Assembly: GCA_963971305.1 (NCBI GenBank) | Contig: OZ020306.1 | Coordinates: forward strand, 73,567,022 to 73,631,021 | DNA length: 64,000 nucleotides | Source of the DNA: Arcuatula senhousia | Lineage: Eukaryota; Mollusca; Bivalvia; Mytilida; Mytilidae | Direction of reading: 5' to 3' | Shown: positions 49,018 to 59,639 of the stretch, in pieces | Layout of the letters: every line of letters starts with the position of its first letter | Position numbering within the stretch: position 1 is the stretch's first letter | Notes under the pieces: model-generated | Database searches by the model: none | Told to the model about the DNA's origin: nothing | The model's input: only the letters and a program-made list of their open reading frames with translations | Program-made: the position numbers and the translations under genes

Positions 49018-49222
49018 ATGAAGGAAGAAGAAAACTTTGTTAAAGTCTTCAAACTGGTGACCGGTCCGGGAATCGAATGCATCAGACATATATTTGATAC
49101 GTTGTTACCACCAGCAACTCTAAATGCTACACTTAACAACCACAAAAATACAACAATTAGGGATCTTAAAAGAAAACGGCGAATCACATCTGCTCAGGAT
49201 GCGCTTTTGTTTCCACCAACAG
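49018..49222 (+). CDS. Lone first exon of a DZIP3-type HEPN gene
   Basis: This 205-nt exon has the same length and intron phase as exon 1 of the minus-strand HEPN gene at 13.7 kb. It encodes MKEEENFVKVFKLVTGPG, ECIRHIFDTLLPPATLNAT and later RRITSAQDALLFPPTG, differing from the other copy at scattered positions but with no frame damage. The donor is ACAG|GTAGGAAG. The expected second exon carrying the HEPN motif Rx4H was not found between here and the end of the window. A 4.4-kb transposon sits 250 bases downstream in what would be intron 1. Either the rest lies beyond the window or this is an orphan duplicate. Confidence 0.65.
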
Positions 49223-49475
49223 GTAGGAAGATAAATGTTATTAAACTTTAGGAGGTAATAGTTTTGTTATATTTATTTTGCAATGAAGTAAAGGATATCG
49301 TACAATAAACGTCTTCGTAAGACGTGTAATATTCAGTTACATTTACAATAAAGAAAACCATTCAGGCATTTGATTGCAGTATACTTCAGTATCCATGTCA
49401 GAATAATTTGCATTTTGCAAATATTGATTTATTATACACTATGAGCAACACGCGAATCGATTGCAAAAATGTTTA

Positions 49476-49640
49476 GGGGTCGTATATTAATTCTCTGCAG
49501 GATCCTCCCAGCATACTGGCAGTATACTGCAACCATCCTGGTAATATAATGGCCATAAAATCACCACAGGATAATCATTTAAAAACTAATTAATGTCAAT
49601 CACTTTTGTCTAAGCTCTTGTAAGCTTTTAGGAGCAAGAT
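49476..49640 (+). repeat. Left terminal inverted repeat of the 4.4-kb element
   Basis: This arm is near-identical to the complement of 53705-53869. It contains its own imperfect palindrome (GCATACTGGCAGTATACTGC) that could bind a transposase dimer. Confidence 0.85.
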
Positions 49641-51892
49641 GCTATATATTGTTGTTGGGAATGTCAATATTTTTATATTTGAATCAATTAGGGAATTATG
49701 TGCAAGTACAAATTATAAATCTTCATTTTGTTTTTTTTTTAATGGGATGATTATTTGTTATCAAAATCGAATGTAAAGAACAATTCATAGGTTTGTTATA
49801 AGGAAGAAAGTCTGCAAAGCTTTTTATCTCCTTTTTGTTTAAAAATGTAAGCCTTTTGTCTCCCCCTATTATTTCATTTTAGTTATGAAATATTAAAACT
49901 ATATCTTAGAAGGCTTTTTTGTTCATCAACCTAGTAGTTATCTATGACTAAATGACTGTTAATAAATTGGTTAAACTTTGACCAATAAAAACATAACACA
50001 GACATAATGTACATGTGCCATTTGTGTACAATATCTTTAGTATTAGTACATTTGTAATATGCAAGTACACACCAAGAATCCTGAATTAAGCTTGTGAATA
50101 AGGCTTCTTCATAGAGAGAATGATTATTAAATAGCAGCATGTTGTTTAATGGTTGAACATCCTTTGCTGCTAATTCTCAAAGATTTTCCCCGTGACTTCT
50201 TTGCCCTTTAAAAAACTGTAATTGATATTTTAAATGCTGTAAATTAATGCATGCTTTCACAGTAAACTATAAACAATAAAGACAGACTTTTACCAGATAA
50301 AGCAGCCTTCAAGATGCATGGTTTAGTTGAATTCTTGAAAACAATTATGCTGCAGGGGTTAATCACTTAAATTATAAATACATATTTGTTATTTAAATTT
50401 TGAAGCCTGTGTTTCGTAATTAAGTGTGTTCTATTGAAGAGAGCTTGTGTTAAGCCATCAGACTTTGAAGATCTTGCACTATTTTTTGACTAAACCTCAT
50501 GTACAATAATATAATTAAGATTTCAAAACAATGGTAACAATTGGCTATTTTTTTATCATTCATTTATGATCTTGAATTTCTCAAACAGTCAACTATGCAT
50601 AATGCACTAGGAACAAAGAAATAAACTTCAAAAAAATGATACATGATCACAAATTCACAAACAAGATACTAAACATGTAGTATGCATGAGATTATCTCTT
50701 TAAGTCTGCAGAAAAAAGTCTTATTTTGGTGACCAAGAAACTATAAAAAGATAAAATAATTTAGTTTTGCACGATTCTTTATAGATCCAAAAAAATCCTC
50801 TCGAAGGCTTGTAAAATCCTGGCCTATTTCTAATGACAGAGTGAAACCTTGATAGTAGTGTTGCGAATTGTAGCAATAAGTATGCTGTATTATGCTTTAA
50901 ATTCTGTTTAACAAAATCACAAATTCATTTTCTAGTTCATATCTTGAGAACAGATGGTGCATCAAACTATTATTTCAAAGTGGACTTTAATTGGGTCACT
51001 TCACTTGCAAATCAATTTGAGAGTTGTATATTCCCCTTGGGAAGCGTTACCTTCAAGTTTTAGTTCTCCAAGGTTTATTCTGGATGATTGTAGAAGTAAC
51101 ATTTTCACCAGCATAGTTTTAGGTCAGATTCAGGTTAAACTAGATCATTACATTTTACTCTTTCAATTCTAATAGATAGGCTTTATTTTGAAGTTTGGTA
51201 TATGACTTTTTTGGTTGTTACAGTATGAAATGTGGCCAATTTCACATAAGAAGTGTGGCATCTTAGATTTCAAATATAAAAAGTAAGAAAACAAACAATA
51301 TGTGATCATGAGCTGTAAAAATAAAATGAATTAAATGTAGAAAAAAAAACAGTTCAAGCAACTTGATAATCTAAATACATGTATAATAATACATAATGTA
51401 ACAAATCCATAAAAGACATTAAAAAATGAATAAAAAAGTGTACGCATGAAATTATCTCTTGGAAAACTTTAGAAAGTATAGTCTTGTATTGGTGATCTAG
51501 AGACTATTTATTATAAAGGAAGACAGTTTTGCAGAATTTTACAGAAGTCAAAAGCATCCTCTAACAGGCTTATAAATTCTTAAATGATTTTCTGAGTACA
51601 AATAGAGATCTAGTGTTGAAAATTATATTAATCATTATGCTGTATTATACTTTAAAATCCTTGTTTACAAAATGGTTTCTTCTTTAAGATGAATTTTCAA
51701 GTTCTATGTTAAGAATTGATATATGATATTTGGTCAAAGTAAAAGCTATCTAGGTCACCATCAAAGGGAAATTAACATGAAATAAATTTTAGACTAGTTG
51801 TTTTCCTTTGGGAAACCTTGCGTTCAAGTTTTAGAAATTCAAGCTTGATTTGGAATTTGGTATATTAATTTTTGTAGCTGTTACAGTATGAA

Positions 51893-52275
51893 TAGTCCTT
51901 TTTAGAAAGTATTTTCCGGACGTGCAGACCTGAGAAATATTTTACTTATGCACTACAGGTTAACGACTTCCGGGTAGGCCTCTTATTTGAAAATCTGTTG
52001 AAATTAACTAAATTTGTCAACTTGTTAAAACATTTTAAATCTGATTGCCAAAGTCTAAAATTACTCAAACATACGTTAACATCCAAGACTTCACTCCAAA
52101 CCAGTTTATTTGAACCGGGAATGGGAAATTACGCCAAAATCGGATAGGGATAAATTGATGTTTTACCTTAGCTCAACGTTGTTTACACCATGAGGCCGAC
52201 CCACAAAGGGAAACTACTCTTGCAAAAATGAAAACAAAAGAATCGGAATCGGAATTCCGGGTGACTTTTTGAAAA
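51893..52275. mobile_element. Possible nested MITE inside the 4.4-kb element
   Basis: ATAGTCCTTTTTAGAAAGT at the left and the complement ATAGCCCTTTTCAAAAAGT at the right form imperfect inverted ends of ~28 bases, and the intervening sequence (CCGGACGTGCAGACC, ACTTCCGGGTAGGCC) interrupts the internal direct repeats. No clear target duplication was found. Confidence 0.35.
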
Positions 52276-53704
52276 GGGCTATTGTGGCAAATTTCACACA
52301 CCATTTTAGTTTGCAAGGATAAAAAGTAAGGAAAAAAATAATGCATCATGTAACACATCCATTAAAGACATTTAGATAAAAAGAATGTACATATCTGCAC
52401 AAAATTATCTCTTGGAAATCTTAAGAATATAGTCTTGTATTGGTGATCTAGAGACTAATATAATTGAAGACAGTTTTGAAGGATTTGACAGAAATCAAAA
52501 GCACCCTCTGCAAAGCTTGTAAAAGCCTGATTATCTAAGTACAAACAGAGACCTAGTGTTGAAAATAAAGTATCAATCAGTATGCTGTATTATGCTTCAA
52601 AATTCTTGTCTACAAAATTGTCACTTAATCTTTAAAATAAATTCTAGACTGTTTTCCTTTTGGAAGCTTCAAGTTTTAATAATACAAATGACAACAAAGT
52701 TCCAGACTTTAATTTAAAGTTATAATTTGGATGCTTGTTAATATAGTATGAACATGCATATCAAGTATTTGGAAAGTATATGTCACCCTGGCTCTTAGAT
52801 TTTATTGCTGTTTTATACTTTTATACACATATCTGTACTCTGAAAGGCTTGTAAAAGCTCTATTACTTATAAAAGTGAGAGATCGGGTCCTCATTTTACT
52901 AAAGGTCATAATACTAGGTTAAACTTTTAAACACGTCTGCTTGTAGGTTGTAGGTTGTTAATTCTTTAGTAAAATAACAGGGGTTGCAATTATTTAAAAC
53001 CTTAAACAACCATTTATAGCCAAATACAACACACATGTTATTTATTTGTTTCTTTTTTTTGTGCAGACACACTTTTTCTAGGTATTTATGCATAAAACCA
53101 AATGCATTTCCGAGTTCATATTTTATATGGATGACTGGAATATCAAAAATATCTTGCTAAAAAGGCAACCATCAGCTTTTATAGAATCATTCATGAGGCT
53201 TTTGAAAACTCTATCTAAAATGAGAGACACATATCAATATGCTGCATAATGCTTTCACCTGAACAAATTGATCATTAAGAAATAACAATAGGACAATGAA
53301 TTTCCATTTGGGAACTTATTTAAATAATGTATCAACAACATTTTAAAAAAAATTCGTAGACATATTGTAAAATGTCGGGAAGCAATCTCAACCGAAAAAG
53401 GAAAACACCAGTTTAAATTTATGCTATGCTTATTATTACAATGGAAATGTACCAAAGAGATAAGACTATTATCAATCGTTTTAATAAATTTTTGTAAAGG
53501 CTTTGGAATATACATGTATAAAAAAACATATTGTGAAATGAACAGTAAATATCAAATATGGTGTTTAAACTAAGCCTGTCTAAAGAAAAAAAAAAGAAGT
53601 AAAAAAAAAAACGTTTTCCTTACCCTTATGCAATATTTATAGTTCCAGCAAACACATTTCTTAGTTTTTTTTCTTCAAATTCCCTATAATTGATATATTA
53701 AAGC

Positions 53705-53869
53705 AGCTTCTCCCTAAAAGCTTGCAAAAGCTGTGACAAAAGTGATTGACATTAATTAGTTTTTAAATGATTATCCTGTGGTGGTTTTATGGCCATTATA
53801 TTACCAGGATGCTTGCAGTATACTGCCAGTATGCTGGGAGGATCCTGCAGAGAATTAATATACGTCCCC
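53705..53869 (-). repeat. Right terminal inverted repeat of the 4.4-kb element
   Basis: Inverted partner of 49476-49640. Differences are mostly near the inner edge, around the AAGCTTTTAGG/CCTAAAAGCTT block. Confidence 0.85.
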
Positions 53870-53872
53870 TTA

Positions 53873-54070
53873 CTAACATCGCTAAGTATTTTTACCTATA
53901 ACTAAACCTGCAATATATCAACCAATTAGAAGCGAATCGAGTAAAATATTGTTTTCTTATAACCAATATGGATGAGGCACGTTAGAAAAAAATGAATAAG
54001 AAAAATTCTTGATTGGCTAGTAAAAATCGTTAGACCTAATTCGCCTATAAAACGTGTAAGTATAAATTAT
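53873..54070. other. No feature seen
   Basis: Short AT-rich gap between the 4.4-kb element and the A-B repeat block. Confidence 0.4.
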
Positions 54071-54074
54071 TTTT

Positions 54075-55130
54075 TATAGATAAATCATCCGAACCCATTC
54101 AAATCTATATTGCTATATTGATCGGTGGTTCTGTCATGTACTGGTGTTTATACCATGGGACCGGCTTAATCAGCGGCTACACCAAATATTTTTTTGTAAA
54201 GGCTTACACTGTTTTTGATCATTCTTGTTTGCACCGAAAGCTCCATGACTGCACAATTTACCCACAAAAGATGTTGGATTTTGTTAATATGTGATATAAT
54301 ATATAAAAATTTCTCTTTTCCATATAGTGTTTTCTACTTTTTAGACAGTTTTATTTCAAGCTTCAGCTATTTATAGATAAATCACCCGAACCCACTCAAA
54401 ATATATATAGCTATATTGATCGGTGTTTCTGCCGTGGTCTGGTATTTATACCATGGGACCGGCTTCATCAGGAGTAAATTCAGTTAATATGCATACGTCA
54501 GTAAGATCTGCCCCTTTGTAGGATGTCTTCCAGGTACGTTATTGACATTTTTGAGCTCCAGGATTGGTTGATAATTTTTCAAATATATTGTTTTTAATCT
54601 TCAGTATATAATATAACTCCAAATCATAAAAAAAGTTTCATTAAGAGCAGATTTTGATTTTGGCCAGTGCATTTATTGAGGTATGGGTATTTATGGAATT
54701 TACTGCGAAATTACAATGTTTACAAATAATGACACGTGAAAATCAAAAATATGCTGCAATTGGGATAAGTTTTTTTTTAGTGCAAAAGAACCAATTATAT
54801 CTTTTCGTCATCGAATGAAATATGAAAGATTTGGCATTTCAAAGATGAAAGTTCTATGAATTTATTTAAAAAGTTAGTAATGCATTTAATCAAAGGGTTC
54901 TCCAACACTGGATTCAACCTATCAGTGATTATCCCAAAGATTTTTTTTGTAAAGGCTTACACTGCTTTTGATCACTCTTATTTGGACCATACACCGAAAA
55001 CTCCATGACTGCACAATTTATCCACAAGAGATGTTTGGCTTTGTTAATATGCAAATAAAATATATAGATTTTCCCTTTTGTATATAGGTAACTTTTTAAA
55101 CAGTTTAATTTTCAAGATTGAGCTACAACA
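54075..55130. repeat. Interleaved direct repeats A-B-A'-C-B'
   Basis: Module A (54075-54172, with TATACCATGGGACCGGCTT) recurs as A' (54371-54474). Module B (54186-54365, with TGTAAAGGCTTACACTG and CTCCATGACTGCACAATTTA) recurs as B' (54945-55130). Single-copy C (54480-54940) lies between. The order suggests a tandem duplication of A-B followed by an insertion or deletion. No coding sense. Confidence 0.65.
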
Positions 55131-55319
55131 GGCTAAGCATAGTACGTTTATGTATTCTGTATAGATTCAATGTGCAAAGATATTTATCTTGTTATTTCCC
55201 TTTGCGCTACATCTTATTTTGTCTAGTATTTCTAGTATGTTTCCTTTTCTTTTGTAAACATTGAAAGGCCTAGTCTTAAAGATTTTTTTTTTACATTCTG
55301 AATTCTGTTTTATAAAGTT

Positions 55320-55510
55320 CAAGTGGTTTATCAACATAATTTTTTTCAATAAAGTAAGGATAATTATGATAAAACTTAGTAAACGACTTTACTAATTTGT
55401 GGTGACGATATCATTATTTTAGTATTTTTTTGTAATCATCGGTTTTTATTATTGAAATCAGACACACCACTGCAGATCCGAGCATATCTTACCAACTGAA
55501 ATAAATACTC
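55320..55510 (-). mobile_element. Naiad-type PLE fragment, C-terminal piece of the inverted copy
   Basis: On the minus strand from 55510: ISVG-like start, then LVRYARICSG, VSDFNNKNR, then frame-damaged sequence aligned to the FSKFFHKYRSLIEK region of the intact element (59.5 kb). It ends abruptly at 55510, exactly where the plus-strand PLE begins. The missing upstream part resumes at 60436, so both belong to one older copy split by the younger insertion. Confidence 0.72.
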
Positions 55511-56307
55511 ATTTAAAAGCAATCCAATAGAAATGAAAAATTGGCTTCAAAATTTATTACGGAAAGGATATGAAATGAATATCTTGGTTAAATCTTTGAA
55601 TTTAGTGTTTTTTGGCAGAAATATTGAAAACTTGATACTCGCTTTAAAACTTCCATAAACGTTTTTACTATTATCATTTTTAAGCATTATAGCGATCAAG
55701 CGTGTCGGTTTTGTGTGATGACACTTCACTAAATCATTATTGCTTGAAGTGTTGTGTCGGATTTAAAATCGATACGTTTGATTTTTTTTACATCAGTCGA
55801 TTGATTATTCTCAGCTAGCTGTCAGTAACAGCGAGTGTTCTATAGAGAGTTCCTTTACCGTCCTTTTGTTTGTTCTTGTTTTTTGTCTTAGGTTCTCTCT
55901 AGTAGAATTGGACTTTGATCGATTTGATTTTTATTGTGTGTTTAGTTTTTGTGCTTTGTCTAGGAATATTGATAGGGGGAAGGTTGGGCCCAAAAAACTA
56001 GTTTAACCCCGCCACATATGACATGTGCCTGTCCTAAGCCAGGAATCTTTGACAAAGCTTTCGTTTGTACTTGTCTTTTTGATGTTTTCTGTTCCTTGTT
56101 TAAGAAGGGGGTCTATCTGTGACTATTTCAGGGCTGGATTTGAATTATATGCATCTTATTTAGACCATGGGCCAATTGCATAACCGCGAGCAGTGCCAAA
56201 TGGCCTCGTTGAAGGCTGCTGGCGGTTGTCCATTGTGGTTTTTCTAAATTACCGTTTAATTGTGGGCTGTGTCGCGTACACTTATTCCACTTCTCTTTAT
56301 TTTCTAT
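55511..56307 (+). repeat. 5' pseudo-LTR of the Naiad PLE
   Basis: 797 bases nearly identical to 59640-60435. Visible differences include TTTATTACGG against TTTATGACGG, one base in a T-run and a few single substitutions. It begins ATTTAAAAGCAATCC and ends TTTATTTTCTAT. It includes a strong hairpin at 56182-56227 (AACCGC/GCGGTT closing pairs). Confidence 0.9.
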
Positions 56308-56693
56308 TTTTTGCAGAGTTTGTCTCCTGTGCCGTGTGGATGCTGTAAAACGTATCCCCGTGCTTGAGGTGTATGCTCTTATATATTTTAATGATGGTAA
56401 TTTTTGTATGCGAGATAGCTTTTAATATTTTCAACCACCTTGTACTTATATTACATCTTTATTTTTTGCCCACTTCTGCAATTAACTAAATTGTCTTGCT
56501 TTATTCTACCAATCCCTGTATTTGTTTCCGTGTTGTCGCGTGTATTATGAACCTTGTCGGAAATCACTAGTAGTTTTAGCAAGACTATTTAAACTGTGGT
56601 ACTTTTTTTATTATATAATGCTGAATGCATATATTTTTCGGTCCCGTCCTGTTTTGTCATGGAACATCCCTTTCTCTCCTTACAACCTTAATC

Positions 56694-59630
56694 ATGATTT
56701 TACGAAATGGTAAAAAATACAACAACTCAAAACCACAAGCTAGGATATCCACATCCAACAATAACCTTCAATCTAATATAACCAGCCACTCTTCCTATAC
56801 CGTAAATTCTTTTAAACCATCAGTCCAATCATCAAATACCAAACAACAAAAGAATCTTCATAACACATGCAATACGTTTAATAGCTCTTTTCGTGGATAT
56901 CCTAAAGTCTTACCCTGTAGTGCTTCGAAATGACAAACGTGAAACAGGTTAATCAGAAACACCACTGTTACATCTAGTATAAATGGACGAACTTTCTCTA
57001 CTAAATTGACCCAAGATGTTAACTGACGCACAACAAATTTAATTTATTTAATATCTTGATCCGAACCTAATTGTAATATTCAGTATGTCGGGGAGACTGG
57101 TAGGTATTTGTCGAAAAGAACTTCTGAACATCTGTATCGCTTTCGCCGCTTTAAAAAGTATAAATGCTATCTTTATCAACACTTACATAAACACAACCAC
57201 AACATTAAGTATATTAAAGTTCAACCACTTGAAATTATTAATAGAGATTTAAATTTAAGTAAAAGACAGTTTCGTAGAGAAAGACGACTTGCTGAACTTG
57301 ATTGGATCAAAAAATTACAAACCGCATACCCTCTGGGTCTTAACGATAACATCATGGGACAGGGTAGCATATCAAGATCATCAAACATAAATGTCATGAA
57401 TTTAGTGATTCCTCGTAAACGGAACAAACGGTCGCATGGTAAACGAATAAATCGTAATGTCAGAAAACAACACCGCTCTGACTCAAGTATAACTGATCTT
57501 ATTAAAATCTTTAAAAATAATGGACGTCACCATCTGTTTTGTAAATTATGTTCAATACCCATTTCTAAATTAAACAGTATCCGTTTGGAATGTAGTACTA
57601 TATCTCATGCAAGTCCATTATATGAAGGTGCACTCATCATCTCTTCTTTTTGTTATTATAAACTGTTTCCCAAAATTGAAAACCCAGAAGACCACATTCG
57701 ACATTTTATAAAATTAACCTACATTAATAGAGGACTTGACTTCATAAATATATCTAGTATATTTATGGATCCTAATATTCAAGATCTCATTCCACCTTAT
57801 TTTTCTAATACCGAACCACCTATTGTATCTTATAAATATAAGAAACCTACACGTAACATTATTTTTAACTATACAACAACTACAACTGATGAAGAACTAG
57901 ACACGAATATTCCTTTAACATGCGACTGTGCTAAATCTGATTTCAGATATGCTCCTTGTGATCATGTTTTTACCGGAGACCTTTCAATCGTCAATGACCC
58001 AGAGGTTATCAATTTCTTGAAAAAAGGACCAAAGTTTAGACCACCTACTAAAATTAATTGGAATTCCTGCCTAAATTGTATCAAAACTTCCCTTCTCTCT
58101 TATTGCAAATCTTGGATCAGGAGAGAAGGGGCCGACTCAAAATCTCTTGACCGTTTTATTAATAAATTTATGGCAATTGTTCAACTCAGAATTAGCCAAT
58201 TTCAAAATTCATTTGTAGATTTTAGGCCTAATACTTACCTTAATAGAATAAAGTCAAAAATCCGTTTACTTGGTTTGCGATACGTGTTTGTTCCCGCCGA
58301 TAAAGCATCTAACAATGTCGTTGTGGTATGAAGAAAGTATTACATTGAGGTTTTAATCCATGAAATAAAAAATTCGAACACTTTCTTTCCCGTGCATTCG
58401 ACAGAATCAGGTATCATTGACGATCATATCATAGCGACCACAGCACTTCGAGTTGCCCCGACATACTTTAAGTTACCTACTATGTACTGGATACCTAAAT
58501 TGCACAAAAATCCATATAAGTCTCGTTTTATCTCTGCTTCGAGTAAGTGTTCTTTAACCCATATTTCCAAAGTTCTATCACTTACTTTAACTACTATTAA
58601 GGAATTTATTATTCAATACTGTGAAAGGGTATTCGAAAACAGTGGAATTAATTATTTTTGGAGTGTAAAAAATTCTCTTGATGTTTTGGACAAGCTTCGT
58701 GCTTTTGAAAATACTTTTCATACCGTTGATAGTTACGATTTTTCTACTTTATATACTAACCTTCCACATAATCTGATTAAAAAGAAATTTGAATATTTGG
58801 TTAAATGGTGTTTTGACAAATCTAAAAGTGATTATATCTGTTCTAGAGTTTCAAAATCATTTAGTAAATCATTTTTTAGTAACGAGACTCAAAAGGGTTA
58901 CATTAACTGGACTGATGCAGAAACTATTACTGCTCTAAATTATTTGTTAGATAATATTTACATACGTTTTGGTAAACAAATTTATCGCCAAATTATTGGT
59001 ATTCCTATGGGTACTAATTGTGCACCACTTATAGCCGACCTTTTCCTATACTGTTATGAATCACAATTTATGGCTAAATTACAACAAGACCCGAACAAAC
59101 AGAACCTAATCGAAACTTTCAATTATACTTTTAGATATTTAGATGACATTCTTGCACTCAACAATCCTTCATTTTCTAATTTTATTACAGATATCTATCC
59201 TTCTGAATTAACCTTGATCAAATCTAACGTCACCGGTGATAGATGTCCTTTTTTAGATTTAGATTTAAGTATTATTGACGGAAAATTACATACCAAAGTA
59301 TATGATAAACGTGACGACTTTACCTTCCCCATTATAAATTTTCCTTATCTTGAAGGAGATGTTCCACTAGCGCCGTCATACGGGGTTTACATTTCACAGT
59401 TAGTAAGATATGCTCGGATCTGCAGTTGTGTTTCTGATTTTAATAATAAAAACCGTTTTATTACTGAAAAATTATTGAAACAAGGTTATCGATACCACAA
59501 ATTAGTAAAATCTTTTTCTAAATTCTTCCACAAGTATCGATCTCTTATTGAAAAATTTAATTGTACACGTCACTTTCTTATAGTGAAAGGAATATCACAT
59601 CCTGTATTTTATGGTAATGTTTTTTTATAA
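56694..59630 (+). CDS. Naiad polyprotein: GIY-YIG nuclease + RT, five in-frame TGA
   Basis: A single frame of 978 codons (an upstream ATG at 56625 is also in frame; 56622 is a stop). Residues ~80-150: GIY-YIG nuclease, with NLIYLIS (115-121), QYVGET (130-135) and catalytic R142 in LSKRTSEH. C410 and C412 form the CxC motif (TCDCAKSD), followed by C422 and H424. The RT has VPADKASNN before residue 546, motif A at D682 (SYDFSTLYT), motif B IGIPMGTNCAP, motif C Y815-L-D-D818, and the C-terminal YGVYISQLVRY block. The only interruptions are TGA at residues 80, 83, 111, 122 and 546. There is no TAA, TAG or frameshift in ~2.9 kb. Four TGAs take zinc-cysteine positions of the nuclease. I infer selenocysteine; decay or another recoding is the alternative. 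Normal Cys codons are used elsewhere, including the CxC motif. Confidence 0.82.
56931..57059 (+). other. Cluster of four in-frame TGA at nuclease cysteine sites
   Basis: TGA at 56931-56933, 56940-56942, 57024-57026 and 57057-57059. The local reading is K-x-QT-x-NRL, then DVN-x-RTTNLIYLIS-x-SEPNCNIQYVGE, where x marks each TGA. The spacing CxxC...C...C before YVG is the conserved zinc-binding pattern of PLE nucleases, so each TGA replaces an expected Cys. Confidence 0.85.
58329..58331 (+). other. In-frame TGA in the RT fingers
   Basis: The frame reads PADKASNNVVVV-TGA-RKYYIEVL. The inverted copy has the same codon in the same place (62800-62798 on the minus strand: KAAHNVVIV-TGA-RKYYLEVL). 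Conservation between copies that differ at many sites argues that the TGA is translated. Confidence 0.85.
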
Positions 59631-59639
59631 AGCTCACAA

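Larger units (their letters stand above)
49476..53869. mobile_element. 4.4-kb element with ~165-bp terminal inverted repeats
   Basis: Left end GGGGTCGTATATTAATTC and right end (complement) GGGGACGTATATTAATTC extend into ~165-bp inverted repeats (49476-49640, 53705-53869) with only a few differences. TTA stands outside both ends (49473-49475, 53870-53872), fitting a 3-bp TWA duplication as made by PIF/Harbinger transposases. Inside are three or more diverged ~750-950-bp direct repeats (for example around 50718, 51480 and 52440, sharing AGTCTTGTATTGGTGATCTA in the latter two) and no transposase. Superfamily assignment from the TTA duplication alone is an inference. Confidence 0.68.

Noticed and set aside
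56694..59630. Treating the 57-59 kb PLE as an ordinary pseudogene because of five stops
   Set aside because: All five are TGA, four at conserved cysteine columns, with no frameshift in 2.9 kb, and one is shared with a diverged copy.
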